Positions 1-11,640 of a DNA stretch of 64,000 nucleotides are shown here, piece after piece. This DNA is from Acorus gramineus (taxonomy: Eukaryota > Streptophyta > Magnoliopsida > Acorales > Acoraceae). The notes under the pieces were generated by a model. That model worked only from the letters and a program-made list of their open reading frames with translations, was not told the origin of the DNA and ran no database searches. The stretch is taken from contig CM060851.1 in NCBI GenBank assembly GCA_030737835.1, positions 1,240,001-1,304,000 on the forward strand. The letters run 5' to 3'. Position 1 is the first letter of the stretch. Each line of letters starts with the position of its first letter. A program made the position numbers and the translations under genes.

Positions 1-3000
1 TAGCTGAAATGTCTACAAAGATGAACAAGAAACATGTGAAAGCGCATCCCAAAAAGCATAAGTAGCATGCACTTTAACACAATAGTCCTTTATATGATTG
101 AAAATAACATAAAATGATCAAAGATTCACAATGAATAAGAACTTTCCAAGCATAATACCAATATTTAATGACAATCCCATCTGCGTTGGACGCAAGCTTT
201 GATAAAACCCTCTCCAAAATTCACATCCATCACCAATATCAGCTCTTTGCGCGGCTGAGAAGAATGAGCGCCCAACAACCGTAAACCTGTTAAAATTCAG
301 GAAAATCATGTTACGTATTCATAAAAGAGGAAAAAATAAAAAGAAAAAAGAAAACACATAGCAGAGGAATGTTTACCTGTTTGAAGGAGATTGCCTCAGA
401 ACGACATCCAAGGCCTGAATTGTTTCCTGAGGCACATCGAATTGCCTTCCGATCAAAAACTGTTGAAGATGATGCATATCTGCTTGGCCAACCAATTGAA
501 TGGTCACCTTGAAGTCCCTATCCTTTCTGAACAACAAACAAAAAGCTGTAAAAATCAAAAAATAAATGTAAACTAAATACAGAAAAACCCAGATGTTTGA
601 AGGATGAAAAGATTTCAAAACAGACTTGACAGTTGCTCTTCCATCATTCTCAGGCAACTTGATGACAAACTGCTTGGATTTGAATGGCAATGGTCCGGCA
701 GTGTAAAGTCCCTTCCGACCATCGTACACCGGAAGACGTCCACCCAAATGTGACTGACGATGAAGTTTAATCAATTCTGCTATAACAGCACGATTCACAC
801 CCCTCGAAATCACTTCAGGAGTTATTGCAACCTAAAAGAAGCAAATAAGAATGATAAGATGTCCATCTACAAAAAAAAAACCTATTAAATGATCCATCAA
901 CATAAAAACCTATTAAATGCAAATGTAAACCAACCAGTAAAAAAATTCATATGGGCAAGATCAGGAATCTAGCAATAGTATCAGATCAAACAAGACCTCG
1001 ACCTCAGATTTATTGCCTGCAATCATAATCTTTCCAAAGGAATGTAAATTTTTTGAAAAACACTAGTACAAACTACCTTCAAAATGTTAATCAAAGTAAA
1101 GCATTTGGAAACACGTTTAAAAAATAAGATTTTGAATAAAGTGTCGTAAATAAACTCGATTCCTAGGCAGCGCATTTTCTGCGCTTTTTAAAATGCAATC
1201 ATTTTGTATTTAAAAACTGTAAGTAACTTTTTAATTAAATCTGTTTTCTGAGAGGCATTTAGTAGCACATTTGCACTTTATTAAAAAGCAAAGTGCGTCT
1301 AAACGCGTTACCAAACACCAACCTAAGTCTGCAATGTCATAACTGAATGCCAAAAAAAACAGCAGGCTAACATCCATAGTTATTCACAAATCCCAAACAT
1401 TGGAGCCCTAATGAAACAAACCCATACAATACAACCAAAAAAAAAATGAAAAAAGTTCAATGTCACATATGAGAATATGAATCACAACAGATATTAGTAA
1501 CACAAGAATTCCATACTGCAAAAAAGGAAAGCAGCAGAAGATCAAATACATATAATGTAACAAGGATAAATAAATCATAGCATATGACACAAGAAGAATT
1601 TATGTGAAACAAATGTTATGATACTACGACATTGGATATTCGGATTATTTACAATACTTGAGCATTGGAACCCTAAAGAACCAACCTGCACAACACACTA
1701 ACAAGCAATAAAGGCCAATCTCACATGAGAAACCACAGTAAAAAGTATAAAACACAATAGAAGTTAGCAACAACCCAAGAATTCCATAATGCAAAATAAG
1801 CAATGTGAGAATTGAACAAAACACATAAGCTAATCACAATAACATAAAACACAACAGATCATACAAGATGAGGAATGATGTTGGACAAATGTCATAATCA
1901 CCATACCATGCAATATAACAACCTAAATCAATCCAAAATCAGTTCAAATCTAGTAACCATAGCTTTAAAAAAAAATTACAAAAAAGATGAAGGTAAAAGA
2001 AGACCTACAACATTAAAAGAACATATGACAGTGTGCTATTTAGATTTACAAATGCATATGAAATAATTTATATCCAATAATTTTGAATCTAAAAAATACT
2101 ACAAAATTCACAACAGAGAAATAAATCAATCAAGAGCAGAGAGGACTCAGAAAAACAATATTCATCAGAAAAATTAAAATAAAAACAAAGATTCAACTAG
2201 AGATGAAATCCGGGACCTGTACCAATCAATTTTTATAATAAAAAATAAATATGCAATACAGATTTGTAAACAAAGTACAGTGAAGCGAAACTGGGGGAGC
2301 CCAAAAAAAAATATAAAACAAACTTCAAATTATCCAAAAAAATAAAAAACGAAACATAATGAAAAATAAAAATAATAAACTCTGGATTCACCGCATACAT
2401 TTATACGAGAAGAAATGAAATCCTAATAACATCAACATCAAAACTCACACAATGATTCTATCATCAATCACATGATTCATAATATGAAAAATCGTAACAC
2501 ACACCGCGACTAAACCAGATATTAATCCCAAGAATAAAGAATAAATCCAAATAAACCAGCATAAAATGAAAGCCCCACCAACAAATCCAGTGAGAACATC
2601 AAATATCAAAAAAAAAAGTGTAAAACATATAGAACAAACAAACCTAAAAAAATTTACATGTTTTTTCACCCAACAAAAAAAAAAACCAAAAAAATCTTTC
2701 GAAACCCAAACAAAAACAGATACTACTCGGCTTCACAGCAAAAAAAACAAACAAAAAACCAAAAAGCATAAAAACATACTAAAACAAAAAAGGGGCTCGG
2801 GAAAAACCTATCACTTACATCGTAGTGGTGAAGATCTTTCTCTGTCAGCTGAACCAGGAAATGGTTCGCCCTGACCATGCACTTCTGCCCTACCGTCCCA
2901 TACCCCGGTCGAGACGGCACTCGGTACTCCTTCGATGACGCCGGAGGGGGCGGAGCCCCTGTCGGACCGGTCGCCATCATCGCCATTGCAGGCGGCGCGG

Positions 3001-3217
3001 CTGAAGAAGAAGAAGACTCTCCACGCTCCGAGACCTTCAACGTTAGTTTCTTCTCTAATTCGGTCGCCAGCGATGGCTGCATCGACGGAGGAGCGGCCGG
3101 CGGAGCGGGGCGACCTCCGCCGCCTCCGCCTCTCCCCCTACCGCCGCCTCCGCCTCTCCCCCTACCGCCGCCTCGGCCTCCTCTCCGACCTCCTCCACCG
3201 CCTCCGCGTTCCGCCAT
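1..3217 (-). CDS. AGO5: Argonaute protein, AGO5-like (5' part, runs off left edge)
   Basis: Five exons are visible on the minus strand: 3217-2819, 831-626, 526-377, 286-159 and 12-1 (continuing outside). All junctions are GT/AG and the phases close. The start is the ATG at 3217, giving MAERGG. Residues about 4-35 are a Gly/Arg-rich (RGG-like) tail. The N-terminal Argonaute domain follows, with [32 protein letters not shown] and APQE-like [14 protein letters not shown], then the linker motif VGRSFFS and [13 protein letters not shown], which lies just before PAZ. PAZ, MID and PIWI lie outside the window. Argonautes bind small RNAs and slice or silence target RNA; the AGO1/5/10 clade prefers miRNAs and siRNAs, and AGO5 relatives (rice MEL1) act in reproductive tissue. 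Assignment to AGO5 rather than AGO1 or AGO10 rests on remembered family sequence ([12 protein letters not shown], the short acidic loop [14 protein letters not shown]). Intron 1 is almost 2 kb. The intron 2 donor is an atypical GTCTGT. Confidence 0.93.
3111..3214 (-). repeat. GC-rich 24-bp tandem repeat inside AGO exon 1
   Basis: The segment coding for the Gly/Arg tail contains a 24-bp unit (cctccgcctctccccctacc plus four more bases, plus-strand reading) repeated in tandem, followed by degenerate cctccg triplets. Because 24 is a multiple of 3, copy changes would keep the frame and only lengthen or shorten the RGG-like tail. Confidence 0.75.
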
Positions 3218-3220
3218 TTC

Positions 3221-3315
3221 TAGGGTTTCCAATCGATGATTCCCAGAAGAAGAGCAGGTGAAGAAGCGGACTTCGTATGTTCTTTTTTTGACTCTTCGAA
3301 TGTGAGATTTTATAG
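3221..3315 (-). promoter_or_regulatory. AGO5-like core promoter and leader
   Basis: A TATA-type motif (TATAAAA on the minus strand, about 3308-3314) lies about 90 bp upstream of the ATG at 3217. A telo-box (AAACCCTA, minus strand, 3221-3228) sits just ahead of the start codon. The transcription start is inferred to be near 3280; there is no direct evidence for it. Confidence 0.45.
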
Positions 3316-3984
3316 AAAAAATAGAAAGTCCGGAAGCTCACTCACTCCACTCCAGCGGGAAAGTGAGGCGTCCGAGACCGTGAAATGACCAGTGGACTAC
3401 TCAAAATATTTTTAAAGACCATTATGTCCCTAACCGTTTGTCGGGGATCGCTTTCGTGGCAAGTCAAGAGAGTACGTGTGTGGTATTTCCACAAATGTAT
3501 CGGGGTATATCTGGCAATTTACCTAAACAGATTTCTTGTCGAGGAAGCTAATATGGTACGTTTGGGAGAATAGACCGCCGAGGGGTCAGAAGAATAAATT
3601 TTTAGAAAGGGCAAGATTTTATAAATGCGTTCGCGAAAATTCCAAAACACCCCCTATATTTTACAATATTCATTTTCACTCCTTATTGCTCTTTAAAAAT
3701 AGGTTAAGGACATACTAATCCTTATAATCTCATCTACGTCCCTGATAAAGTTGGATGAGATACATACAAGTCCCCTTATAAACATGTTTAGTTTAAATTT
3801 TCATCTAAATTAATAGTTTATTTTAAAATTTTCCAGACATGTGAAACTGTATAGTCATTATAGTTCTGCAAAAACATCATAAAAATAATATTATTCCCTC
3901 CAAAAGACTATACTGCCCTTAAAGATCTTCTTTTATATTTTTTCTTCACTCATTTTTTAAAATCATAAACAATGAATTATTATA

Positions 3985-4255
3985 GGATTTTTAGTTTTAA
4001 GTCCCCATAAACTATATGATTTAGTGATCGATACTTCACTTCTTCATATTTCAATTTAAGTCCCCAGATTTAAATGATATGTTTCTCTTTAGTCCCTCCT
4101 AGGGACCTATCTCTAAATTATTTGATTTTCTTTTTTAGTCCCTGAGAGGGACTAAAAAAACATATCCTTGAAATATGGGAACTTAAACCAAAATATGAAA
4201 AGGGAGATCGATCACTAAATTATATAGTTTACAGAGACTTAAAACTAAAAATGCC
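3985..4255. mobile_element. Mutator-type foldback MITE with 9-bp target duplication
   Basis: Element of 271 bp that is inverted-repeat almost throughout. It begins GGATTTTTAGTTTTAAGTCC and ends with the near-complement. It is flanked on both sides by an identical 9-bp ATTATTATA (3976-3984 and 4256-4264). A 9-bp target duplication is the signature of the Mutator superfamily. The internal motif TTTAGTCCCT occurs repeatedly. No coding capacity. A longer relative lies at 54879-55335. Confidence 0.85.
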
Positions 4256-4701
4256 ATTATTATAAAGTAATTATTAAATCAAAATAAACACTTTTAACCA
4301 TTCATTATCTCTTTGATATTTGAAGCATTGAAAATCATTTATATATATATAAACTAATCATAATGAATCATTCACAAGCTCGTATTAACAAATTAGCAAA
4401 TCTCAAACAACTTTCAGATCTAGCATCGCCCTCTTTAAATCATTTTTTAAGTAGCGTGAGTGACTTTCTCAATGGAGAGGATTTGAAATGCTGATTGCAA
4501 AGAACCCCCTCATGTCCTTACTCTTTAGCACGATCGTGAATTAAACAATGCTAGAGTTGGAAGAGATCACACATGATAGAGATGCTAGTGTAGGATGGTG
4601 GAGGTAGCTGTGAATGGAAGGGGGTGGGGTGGTTCTTTGGGGGAATTTTAGCGTTCAGTTATTCAAACAAAGGAGAAAGAGAGAGAAGTGTGCGTGACTA
4701 A

Positions 4702-5384
4702 GGTCCCATTTAGTTGCGTGTTGGAGCGCGCTTTTGTTTTTTGAAAAGTTGAAAAGCTAAAATCGTGCAGTCAAACGGAATAGCTTTTTACATAATCGGA
4801 AGCTGGATTCCTTTTAATTTTTTCCTTGAAATCTGTGTTTTAAAAAGCTCAGAAACAACGTTTTTTTGTCGGAATCGATTTTTTTAATTGAAAAACAACT
4901 TTCTTTGCCAAACATTAATCTGTTTGGAAACACATATTGAAAAGTAGTTTTTGGAATAAAGCTGCTTTTTAAAATGATTTTAGACCTTGACTTTTTTATG
5001 ATGCTTTTTTTTAAATCAGAAATCAATATTTGAAAGGAGTTTAATGTTTGGCAAAGAAAATTGCTTTTCAATTCAAAAAATTGATTCCGGTAAAAACGCG
5101 TTGTTTTTTAGCTTTTAAAAACACAGATTTCGAAGGAAAAATTAAAAGGAATCCAGCTTCTGATTCTGTAAAAAGCTGCTCCGTTTGACTGTACGCTCTT
5201 AGCTTTTCAGCTTTTCAAAAAGTAAAGGCGCGCCGCATCGCACAACCAAACGGGGCCTAAACTCCTTTCAAATATTGATTCCTGATTTTAAAAAAAGCAT
5301 CTTAAAAAAGTCAAGGTCTAAAATCATCTTAAAAAACAGCTTTATTCAAAAAGCTACTTTTCAATCTGTGTTTTCAGACGGACC
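4702..5384. mobile_element. self-nested TAA-targeting MITE (PIF/Harbinger-like)
   Basis: Compared with the simple copy at 10337-10676 (halves A and B), this locus reads A, then B and A inverted, then B. The inner inverted copy (about 4918-5257) is flanked by TAA on each side (ending 4917 and at 5258-5260), at the point where the simple copy has a single TAA. The outer element begins GGTCCCATTTAG after TAA (4699-4701) and ends near GACGGACC at 5384. A 3-bp TAA target duplication plus a GGSCCCGTTTGG-type terminus fits PIF/Harbinger (Tourist) MITEs. Noncoding. Confidence 0.8.
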
Positions 5385-7278
5385 AATAAGTTTAAAGATA
5401 ATTATGTCACTAGTATGGTTTAAGATTAATTGTAGTCAAATCAGTCATTGTAGACAAACGTATCTACCTGAACATGGGTGTGACACAATGACGATAAAGT
5501 CCACGTAATTTTTCTATGTTTCAAAAAACTTGTATGCCTACCTGAACATGGGGTTAAGAAAAGTTGACGCCTATTGATTTTGTAAATCAATTGTACTTTA
5601 AAGTCGTGGTTAAATGACATGATGGTCTTTCATATAAAAAAAATGTCATACAAACAGTTAAATTAGTCTAGACAATAATTAATAGATGGTGGAGAAAGGA
5701 GTTCCACGTAATTTTTTTAATGTCCCTGAATTTTTTAAGCATTACAAAACATTAATGTGTTCGTTGTTACATTATTTAAGTACTTACATCTCTTTTCTCA
5801 TTTGGATTCCTATATTATTATACACTTTGTGTACACTGTTTAATTTATACATTGTAAACTCTTATGTCCTGTGGACTATTGTGCATCTATGTATACTATC
5901 AAATTTCATGCATACATTATTACTTAAACTTGGTTACACAATTCTTTTTCTAGCCAAAATCTCATATATTTGAATAGCGTTGTACACTCACTTATACATC
6001 ATTAGAAATTTTTTTCATTTTTTATAAATAGATCGATGTAATTCATTAAAATATATATTTTATCTTTCACAATCAAATAAGATAAACTATTTTAAAAAAT
6101 TAAAATCATCTACGGATTGGATTTTGCGCTAAAAAAAAACTACATAAAACATAATATCTTTTATAACTTTATAAGAATTTTTATTCTTTATTCTAAAGTC
6201 TTTTGTTTGTCTTTCAACTCTTTATATTTTAATTTTTAGCTCCGCTCATGGATGTGCATGTCTTTAACATTTAAAAACATATATTGTCATGTGTTATTGT
6301 TATATACCTACTAAAATTAAAAAGAAACACGAAAGTGTTTATTACCGTTCAAAATAATTTTTTATATTTATCAATTATATAATTTGGGAAAATAAAAATT
6401 ATTCTTAGATCTCAATTAATACATATCATCCATAAAAAAAAAAAAAACTGCAAGGATAAAATGGTACTTTCACATTAATGAGCATATAGATGCGTATTTT
6501 TAAAATATAAAGGGCCTCTTTGTAAGTTTTGCAATTGCGAAGGGAATAAAATGCATTTTACCCCCAAAAAAAACTTCCCCGTTAATTTAAACTAATCGTC
6601 TACGTGGCAAAAACATGCCCGAAAAGCACGGGAGCAAATTTTGCACCGCCGATGTAAATTACCAGTAACCGAATCACCACCACGCGGACTGTACGGAATA
6701 GGCCTCGGACGTGAAAGGGACGTGGAAAAGTAGGGTGTGTGGGTCTGACACAATGACGATAAAGTCCTTTTAAAAAATTAAAAAATGACGTGGTATTTTT
6801 GAAATAAAAAACATTATCATTTAAAGATTGAAAACATACATGTAAACCCCGTAATCTGACTGAAATATATATCAACCTCCGACTGTTTTAAAAGTCCATC
6901 GTATATATAAATTTAAATAATTTATTGAATTAAATTTTATTAATAAATTATCATTAATATGTAAATATTTTTTTTAATTAACTCTAATTAAAAACATAAT
7001 ATAAAAAAAAAAATTATAATGTGTTAAAAATATAAAAAATTATATGTAAATAATAATTTTATTTTTTTATAGATAAATTTATTATTTACGTATGATTTTT
7101 TTTATTTTAATAAATTACAGTGGATTTTAAAATACTCTGTCTTCATTTAATGATAGTCAAGGAGAATATTTATATATAATATTATTATTTATATGTTGAA
7201 TTTGTCTGTTTTTAAGATTTCAATGTGCCCGTTTTGTCGGGGACCCAACCAAAGGCGTATCGAGTTGAACGGATTAGA

Positions 7279-7400
7279 TTACCTGAACTCATTCGTCAGA
7301 GTTTTTAAACGGTTGAGATCACCCTTGACAGAGATTTCCAAAATGGAGGCTTCCCGAGGTAGATAAATGGTGTTTCTGGCTCCGATGTTGTTCTCTTTTG
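7279..7400 (-). other. possible exon fragment, unidentified
   Basis: On the minus strand an open stretch encodes the peptide run REASILEISVKGDL followed by NRLKTLTNEF, then a GTAATC donor-like site. Its composition is more protein-like than the surrounding simple sequence, and it loosely recalls the start of ankyrin-type proteins. No acceptor, partner exon or family could be established, so it may be a captured gene fragment or chance. Confidence 0.2.
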
Positions 7401-7457
7401 TTTTTTTTTTTCGTTTTTTTGTTTTTTTGTGAACTTTCAACACGTTAAGTTCGAGAC

Positions 7458-7484
7458 CCAATAAATAAATAAATAAATAAATAA
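7458..7484. repeat. (AAAT)n microsatellite
   Basis: Six to seven tandem AAAT units (aataaataaataaataaat and onward). Confidence 0.85.
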
Positions 7485-9142
7485 TCATTACACTGAACGG
7501 GGAAAGATTTCTTTTGGTTTGTAATATCCATATCGATTTTCACGCACCCCGCATCGCATTGTTTTCTTTCTCGACATCATTTCAAACGGTGCCTCTTTTG
7601 CTGCCCGTTTGGTTGCTCGATTGAAAAAATAAATTTTTGGTTGTTGAACAGATTTTATATGTATGAAATTATAAGTTTTTAAATTTATATTTAAATATAT
7701 TTTTAATGTTTGATTTTTTAAATCATCATATTTTTATTTTTTAGGTAAAAAAAAATTTACAGATGAAAATTTAATAAAGCTTTATCAACCTTCTACAAAT
7801 TGAATAAAATAAATACAAAAAAAAATGTAAATAAATTAATATCAAATAATATGTGTGTTGATTTTACTTCTTTACCAATCAAATTATAAATTGTTAGAAT
7901 AAAGAAAAGACAATTATTGTTTATTATATTAGAGGAGTCAAAGGGCTCTATTTATAGATACATAGAGGAAACCTTAAAATACAAGATAAGGAATCTAGGA
8001 AATCTAGAAAACTAATAATAACTAATAATATCACAATAATGATAATAAAGATATAATATTATCCTAATAATGATTCTTTAACATAAATAAAAGGTTTTTT
8101 AATTAATAAATATTAAGGCAAAGCGAAATACGGGGCCCTAGAGAGGATCGCCCTGGTCGTTTATGTTCAATGCCAACCTTGTTCTTGGTTAAGGCTGCGT
8201 TTAGAAAAAACATTGAAAAAGTGAGATTATGTATAAAATTGATTAATAAAAAAACTTAATGATAAGAAAACTATTTTTTATTTGTTTAAAACAAAATTTA
8301 TACTAATAAATTTTTTTAAAAAAAAATTCATGAGTGATTTGAAACACGTTTGCATTTTTCACTTTTTTTCAAAAATAAGATCATGTTCAAATGCGCTTTT
8401 AAATATTACATTAGTGCTTTTTTTCAGTAAGCAACATAAGCTATTTTAACATAAATAATTGTTTTATTGTAGATAGTTAACTCTACAAAATATTTTTTTA
8501 TTATTATTATTTTTCTTGAAAAATAAAATAATAAATTTTTTTTTTTGATTGACTCGTGATAAAATATTGATGAAAAGTGGGCAGATATGAATAATAAATA
8601 AATATGATTTTACATGTTGACATATTAATTTATAATAAATATCTACATTACACATGTATCATTTAATCCACGATGTATAAAACTCTCAAAAAGGAATAAT
8701 TTTTATTAATTTATAAAGATATTCTTTTATAATTTGTAATGATACTCTGTTACATACAAGAAACATTAAATCCATATTCAATAACATTAATTATGACTCT
8801 GACTAAAATAATAAAAACAGTCTCACTGGAGAAACTGACATGGTTATGCTGGTCGGTTGGAAACCAACACAAGTGCCATAGCATTGTTTGAAGTAGTATT
8901 TTGTATGGTATCAGTTGAATTAAGAAAGAGGAGAGAATGGGTGACCATAGTGTAATGTATTAAGAACATCTCCAAACCTTTTTCTCATTTCTTTCTCTCT
9001 TTATTCCTTATTAATTTAAGTAGATTCTCTAATCTTGATGCCCATTTTTTTTAATTTCTTTGAATGAAAAGACAAAATATTCCTACTCATACGCCCACAT
9101 TGAAATGACAAAAAGCATAACGCATATAAAAAAATTGAGAAT

Positions 9143-9395
9143 CGGATCCGATCAGTTCGGTCAGTATCGAATTGGACGATATGAAAATCGAACTGCACAA
9201 TCAATTGTTGGATATATATTTCACTCTCTTACTGGATCCAATCAACTATTAAATAAAATATGAATTCCTAAATATCATCAGTATCTGATAAGAAAGTGAA
9301 ATATATACTCAACAATTGATTGTGTTGTTCGATTTATTAGTGATGCAGTTTAATTTTTACGTCGTACAGTTTAATACTGACTGACTAGATCCGTT
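9143..9395. mobile_element. foldback MITE, unclassified
   Basis: Inverted arms pair over much of the length. CAATCAATTGTTGGATATAT in the left arm matches the reverse complement of the right arm, as do CGGATCCGATCAGTTCGGTC and the right-hand ACTGACTGACTAGATCCG. The target duplication was not resolved. Noncoding. Confidence 0.6.
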
Positions 9396-9613
9396 CTAAA
9401 AAAAATTGTGTTAAACAGATGGGGGCCCACGTTTCTTTTGGTTAGACAAAATATATCCCTTAACATGGGTGAAGAGTATAAATTCCTTCCCCGCAGGGGA
9501 CGAATGACCTTTGAAATAAGCAATCATAAAGATCGTTAAAAAAACGTCTATATTTATCGAGAGGTCATATATACTAACGTAGTACATAACCCCATGTATG
9601 TGGTGTGACTTAG

Positions 9614-10038
9614 GTTATTCACTCCCGATAGCTATACTGGGATAGATAACAATCCAGATTGAATAAATAATTTTTTGTTTGGTTATTTTTTTTGTTATTC
9701 TCATTGGAAAACGTAAAAATGACTTTTTTGTTGTTTAATTCACCTTGGATAAAGTGATGATAAATGGTTGACAAGGGATGAATAAGAGTTTATGATTTTT
9801 TAAATGGCAATTATACCCCCTGGGAATAGTGTGAGAGATATATGATTGATTTAATAGATGTGACAGTTTTTGGAATCTGTGTGAGTCTGTTAGGTGAGAT
9901 AAATTTTTTAAAATGATAGAGAAGGGTATTTTTATTCATTGGTATAAATAAGCTTTGATAAGCAATTCCACAATTTCCTTAGAATAGTTATCAGGCCTTA
10001 TCCTAGCTTATCCAGACATAACTATCGGGGTTTATTCT
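9614..10038. mobile_element. MITE with CCCGATAG termini
   Basis: The left end, TTATTCACTCCCGATAGCTA, pairs imperfectly with the right end, ACTATCGGGGTTTATTCT. The interior carries a TTTGGTTATT and GTTATTCTCATTGGAAAACG region that recurs inverted in the element at 37838-38085, so the two probably belong to one family. Noncoding; target duplication unclear. Confidence 0.55.
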
Positions 10039-10336
10039 GTCAAAACAAATAGTTTTTTTTTACTATTCTCCTGTATTCTTTTTTATTATGAGCTTATTTC
10101 TCTAGACATACGGGGGTTAAAAGAATACTTGAAACTGCGTGTAACTTCAAATAAAAGGTACATGATATTTTTTAGTGATTTTTCCTAGCTAGATGTATCA
10201 TTTTTTTGGGAGGGATATAGAAAGTGGTTCAGATCTCTGAAATATTTTTAATATTCTCCCAATCAATAAGAAAAAAAGATGTTCAGGGACTAAGTCAGAG
10301 ATTCTCTAATACTCAAGTTGGCGTGTTTTTAACTTT

Positions 10337-10676
10337 GGCCCCGTTTGGTTGCGCGTTAGGGCGCGCTTTTGTTTTTTGAAAAGCTGAAAAGCTAAAAGCG
10401 TGCAGTCAAACGGGGCAGTTTTTACAGAATCGGAAGCTGGATTCCTTTTAATTTTTCACTCGAAATCTGTGTTTTAAAAAGCTCAGAAACAACGCTTTTT
10501 TGTCGGAATCGATTTTTTGAATTGAAAAGTAACTTTCTCTGTCAAACATTAAACTTCTTTCAAATATTGATTCCTGATTTAAAAAAAACATCCTAAAAAA
10601 GTCAAGGTCTAAAATCATCTTAAAAAACAGTTTTATTCCAAAAACTACTTTTCAATCTGTGTTTCCAAACGAACCC
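10337..10676. mobile_element. simple copy of the TAA-targeting MITE
   Basis: 340-bp element starting GGCCCCGTTTGGTTGCGCG and ending TTTCCAAACGAACCC. The flanks are TTT (10334-10336) and TTA (10677-10679), a slightly decayed TWA target duplication. It is the un-nested reference for the element at 4702-5384. Confidence 0.8.
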
Positions 10677-11319
10677 TTAGCCTCTCCCTTAATTTGTTTG
10701 GTACAATAATAATGATAATTTATTAAATGGTTAAATAAATTTGTTTATCTCTCTTTTCATAATTTGCAGCCATACATGTTGTCTTATATATCTTCACTAA
10801 TATATATAGTTAAATAAAACATATAATTTTATTTTATAAATAGATCTATATGATTCATTGCAATATATATGCTTTGTTGCATAAAATCAAAACATTTGTG
10901 TTGAACTAAGAGGTTGAATGTAGAAAGTATCATATTCCTTGATAAAAAGAGTATACCCATGTGGTCTTTGGATGCCTCCCAAGTCTTAACTTACTTTGCA
11001 AAAGAAAAGAATCACCTATCTATTATAATACAACTGACCACGTTTCTTAGTTCTTGATCCAAAAAAGAATTGGACAAAAAGAGCACAAAGCAAGGCATCT
11101 TTCACTCTTTCGAAAGGATCATTTTTTCTCAACACATGATCTTTCTATGCCCAATTGAAACAAGTCCCTCCATGAAACTTTGTTTTCAATAAATAAATTA
11201 AAATAAGAATATAATTTTTTTTTTTTTTTGGTATAAAGCCTTTTAATGAGCTACTTCAGGGGCCAAAATGCATACGAGAAAAATGTGGGGGGGGAAGAGG
11301 CTAAAAGTTTCATTGAATA

Positions 11320-11640
11320 TCCGGGTCGAGCTAGGGGTGGTAAACGAGCCAAACAGCTCGGCTCGACCCCAGAACGAGCTTCATTTTATGTTCAAGCTCG
11401 GCTCATAAAAAGCTCGATTAAAGCTTGGTTCGGCTCGTTTGTTAAACAAGTCAAGTTGAAACTCGAATCAAAGCTCGGCTCAGACTTGTTTAGTTAAAAA
11501 AAAAACCTTGTTTAGCATTTGAGAAGTCACATTTCACAAATCACAACACCTTATACACGTAAAAGAAACATAAGCTCGGCTCGAGATCGGCTCGGGCTCG
11601 GGCTTGGGCTCGACTCGTTTACAAATCGAGCTTTAAAAAT
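11320..11640. repeat. AGCTCGGCTCG-rich dispersed repeat
   Basis: Dense GCTCGGCTCG, CGAGCTCGGCTC and CGAGCC words in both orientations, in otherwise AT-rich DNA. This word pattern is a familiar dispersed repeat of plant genomes, but I cannot assign it to a superfamily. The open frame across it is repeat-derived. Confidence 0.5.

Larger units (their letters stand above)
3400..11200. other. gene-free intergenic DNA with MITEs
   Basis: No coding exon could be supported here. The stretch is AT-rich and holds the foldback element at 3985, the nested MITE at 4702, the foldback at 9143, the MITE at 9614 and the MITE at 10337, which are listed separately. An (AAAT)n microsatellite lies near 7458-7484. 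The rest is low-complexity A/T sequence in which I see nothing else definite. Confidence 0.7.

Noticed and set aside
2877-3239. Plus-strand 120-codon frame rich in Pro
   Set aside because: It is the complement of the Gly/Arg-coding part of AGO exon 1 and has no family resemblance.
11246-11497. Plus-strand 83-codon frame
   Set aside because: It lies in the AGCTCGGCTCG dispersed repeat and shows no protein similarity.
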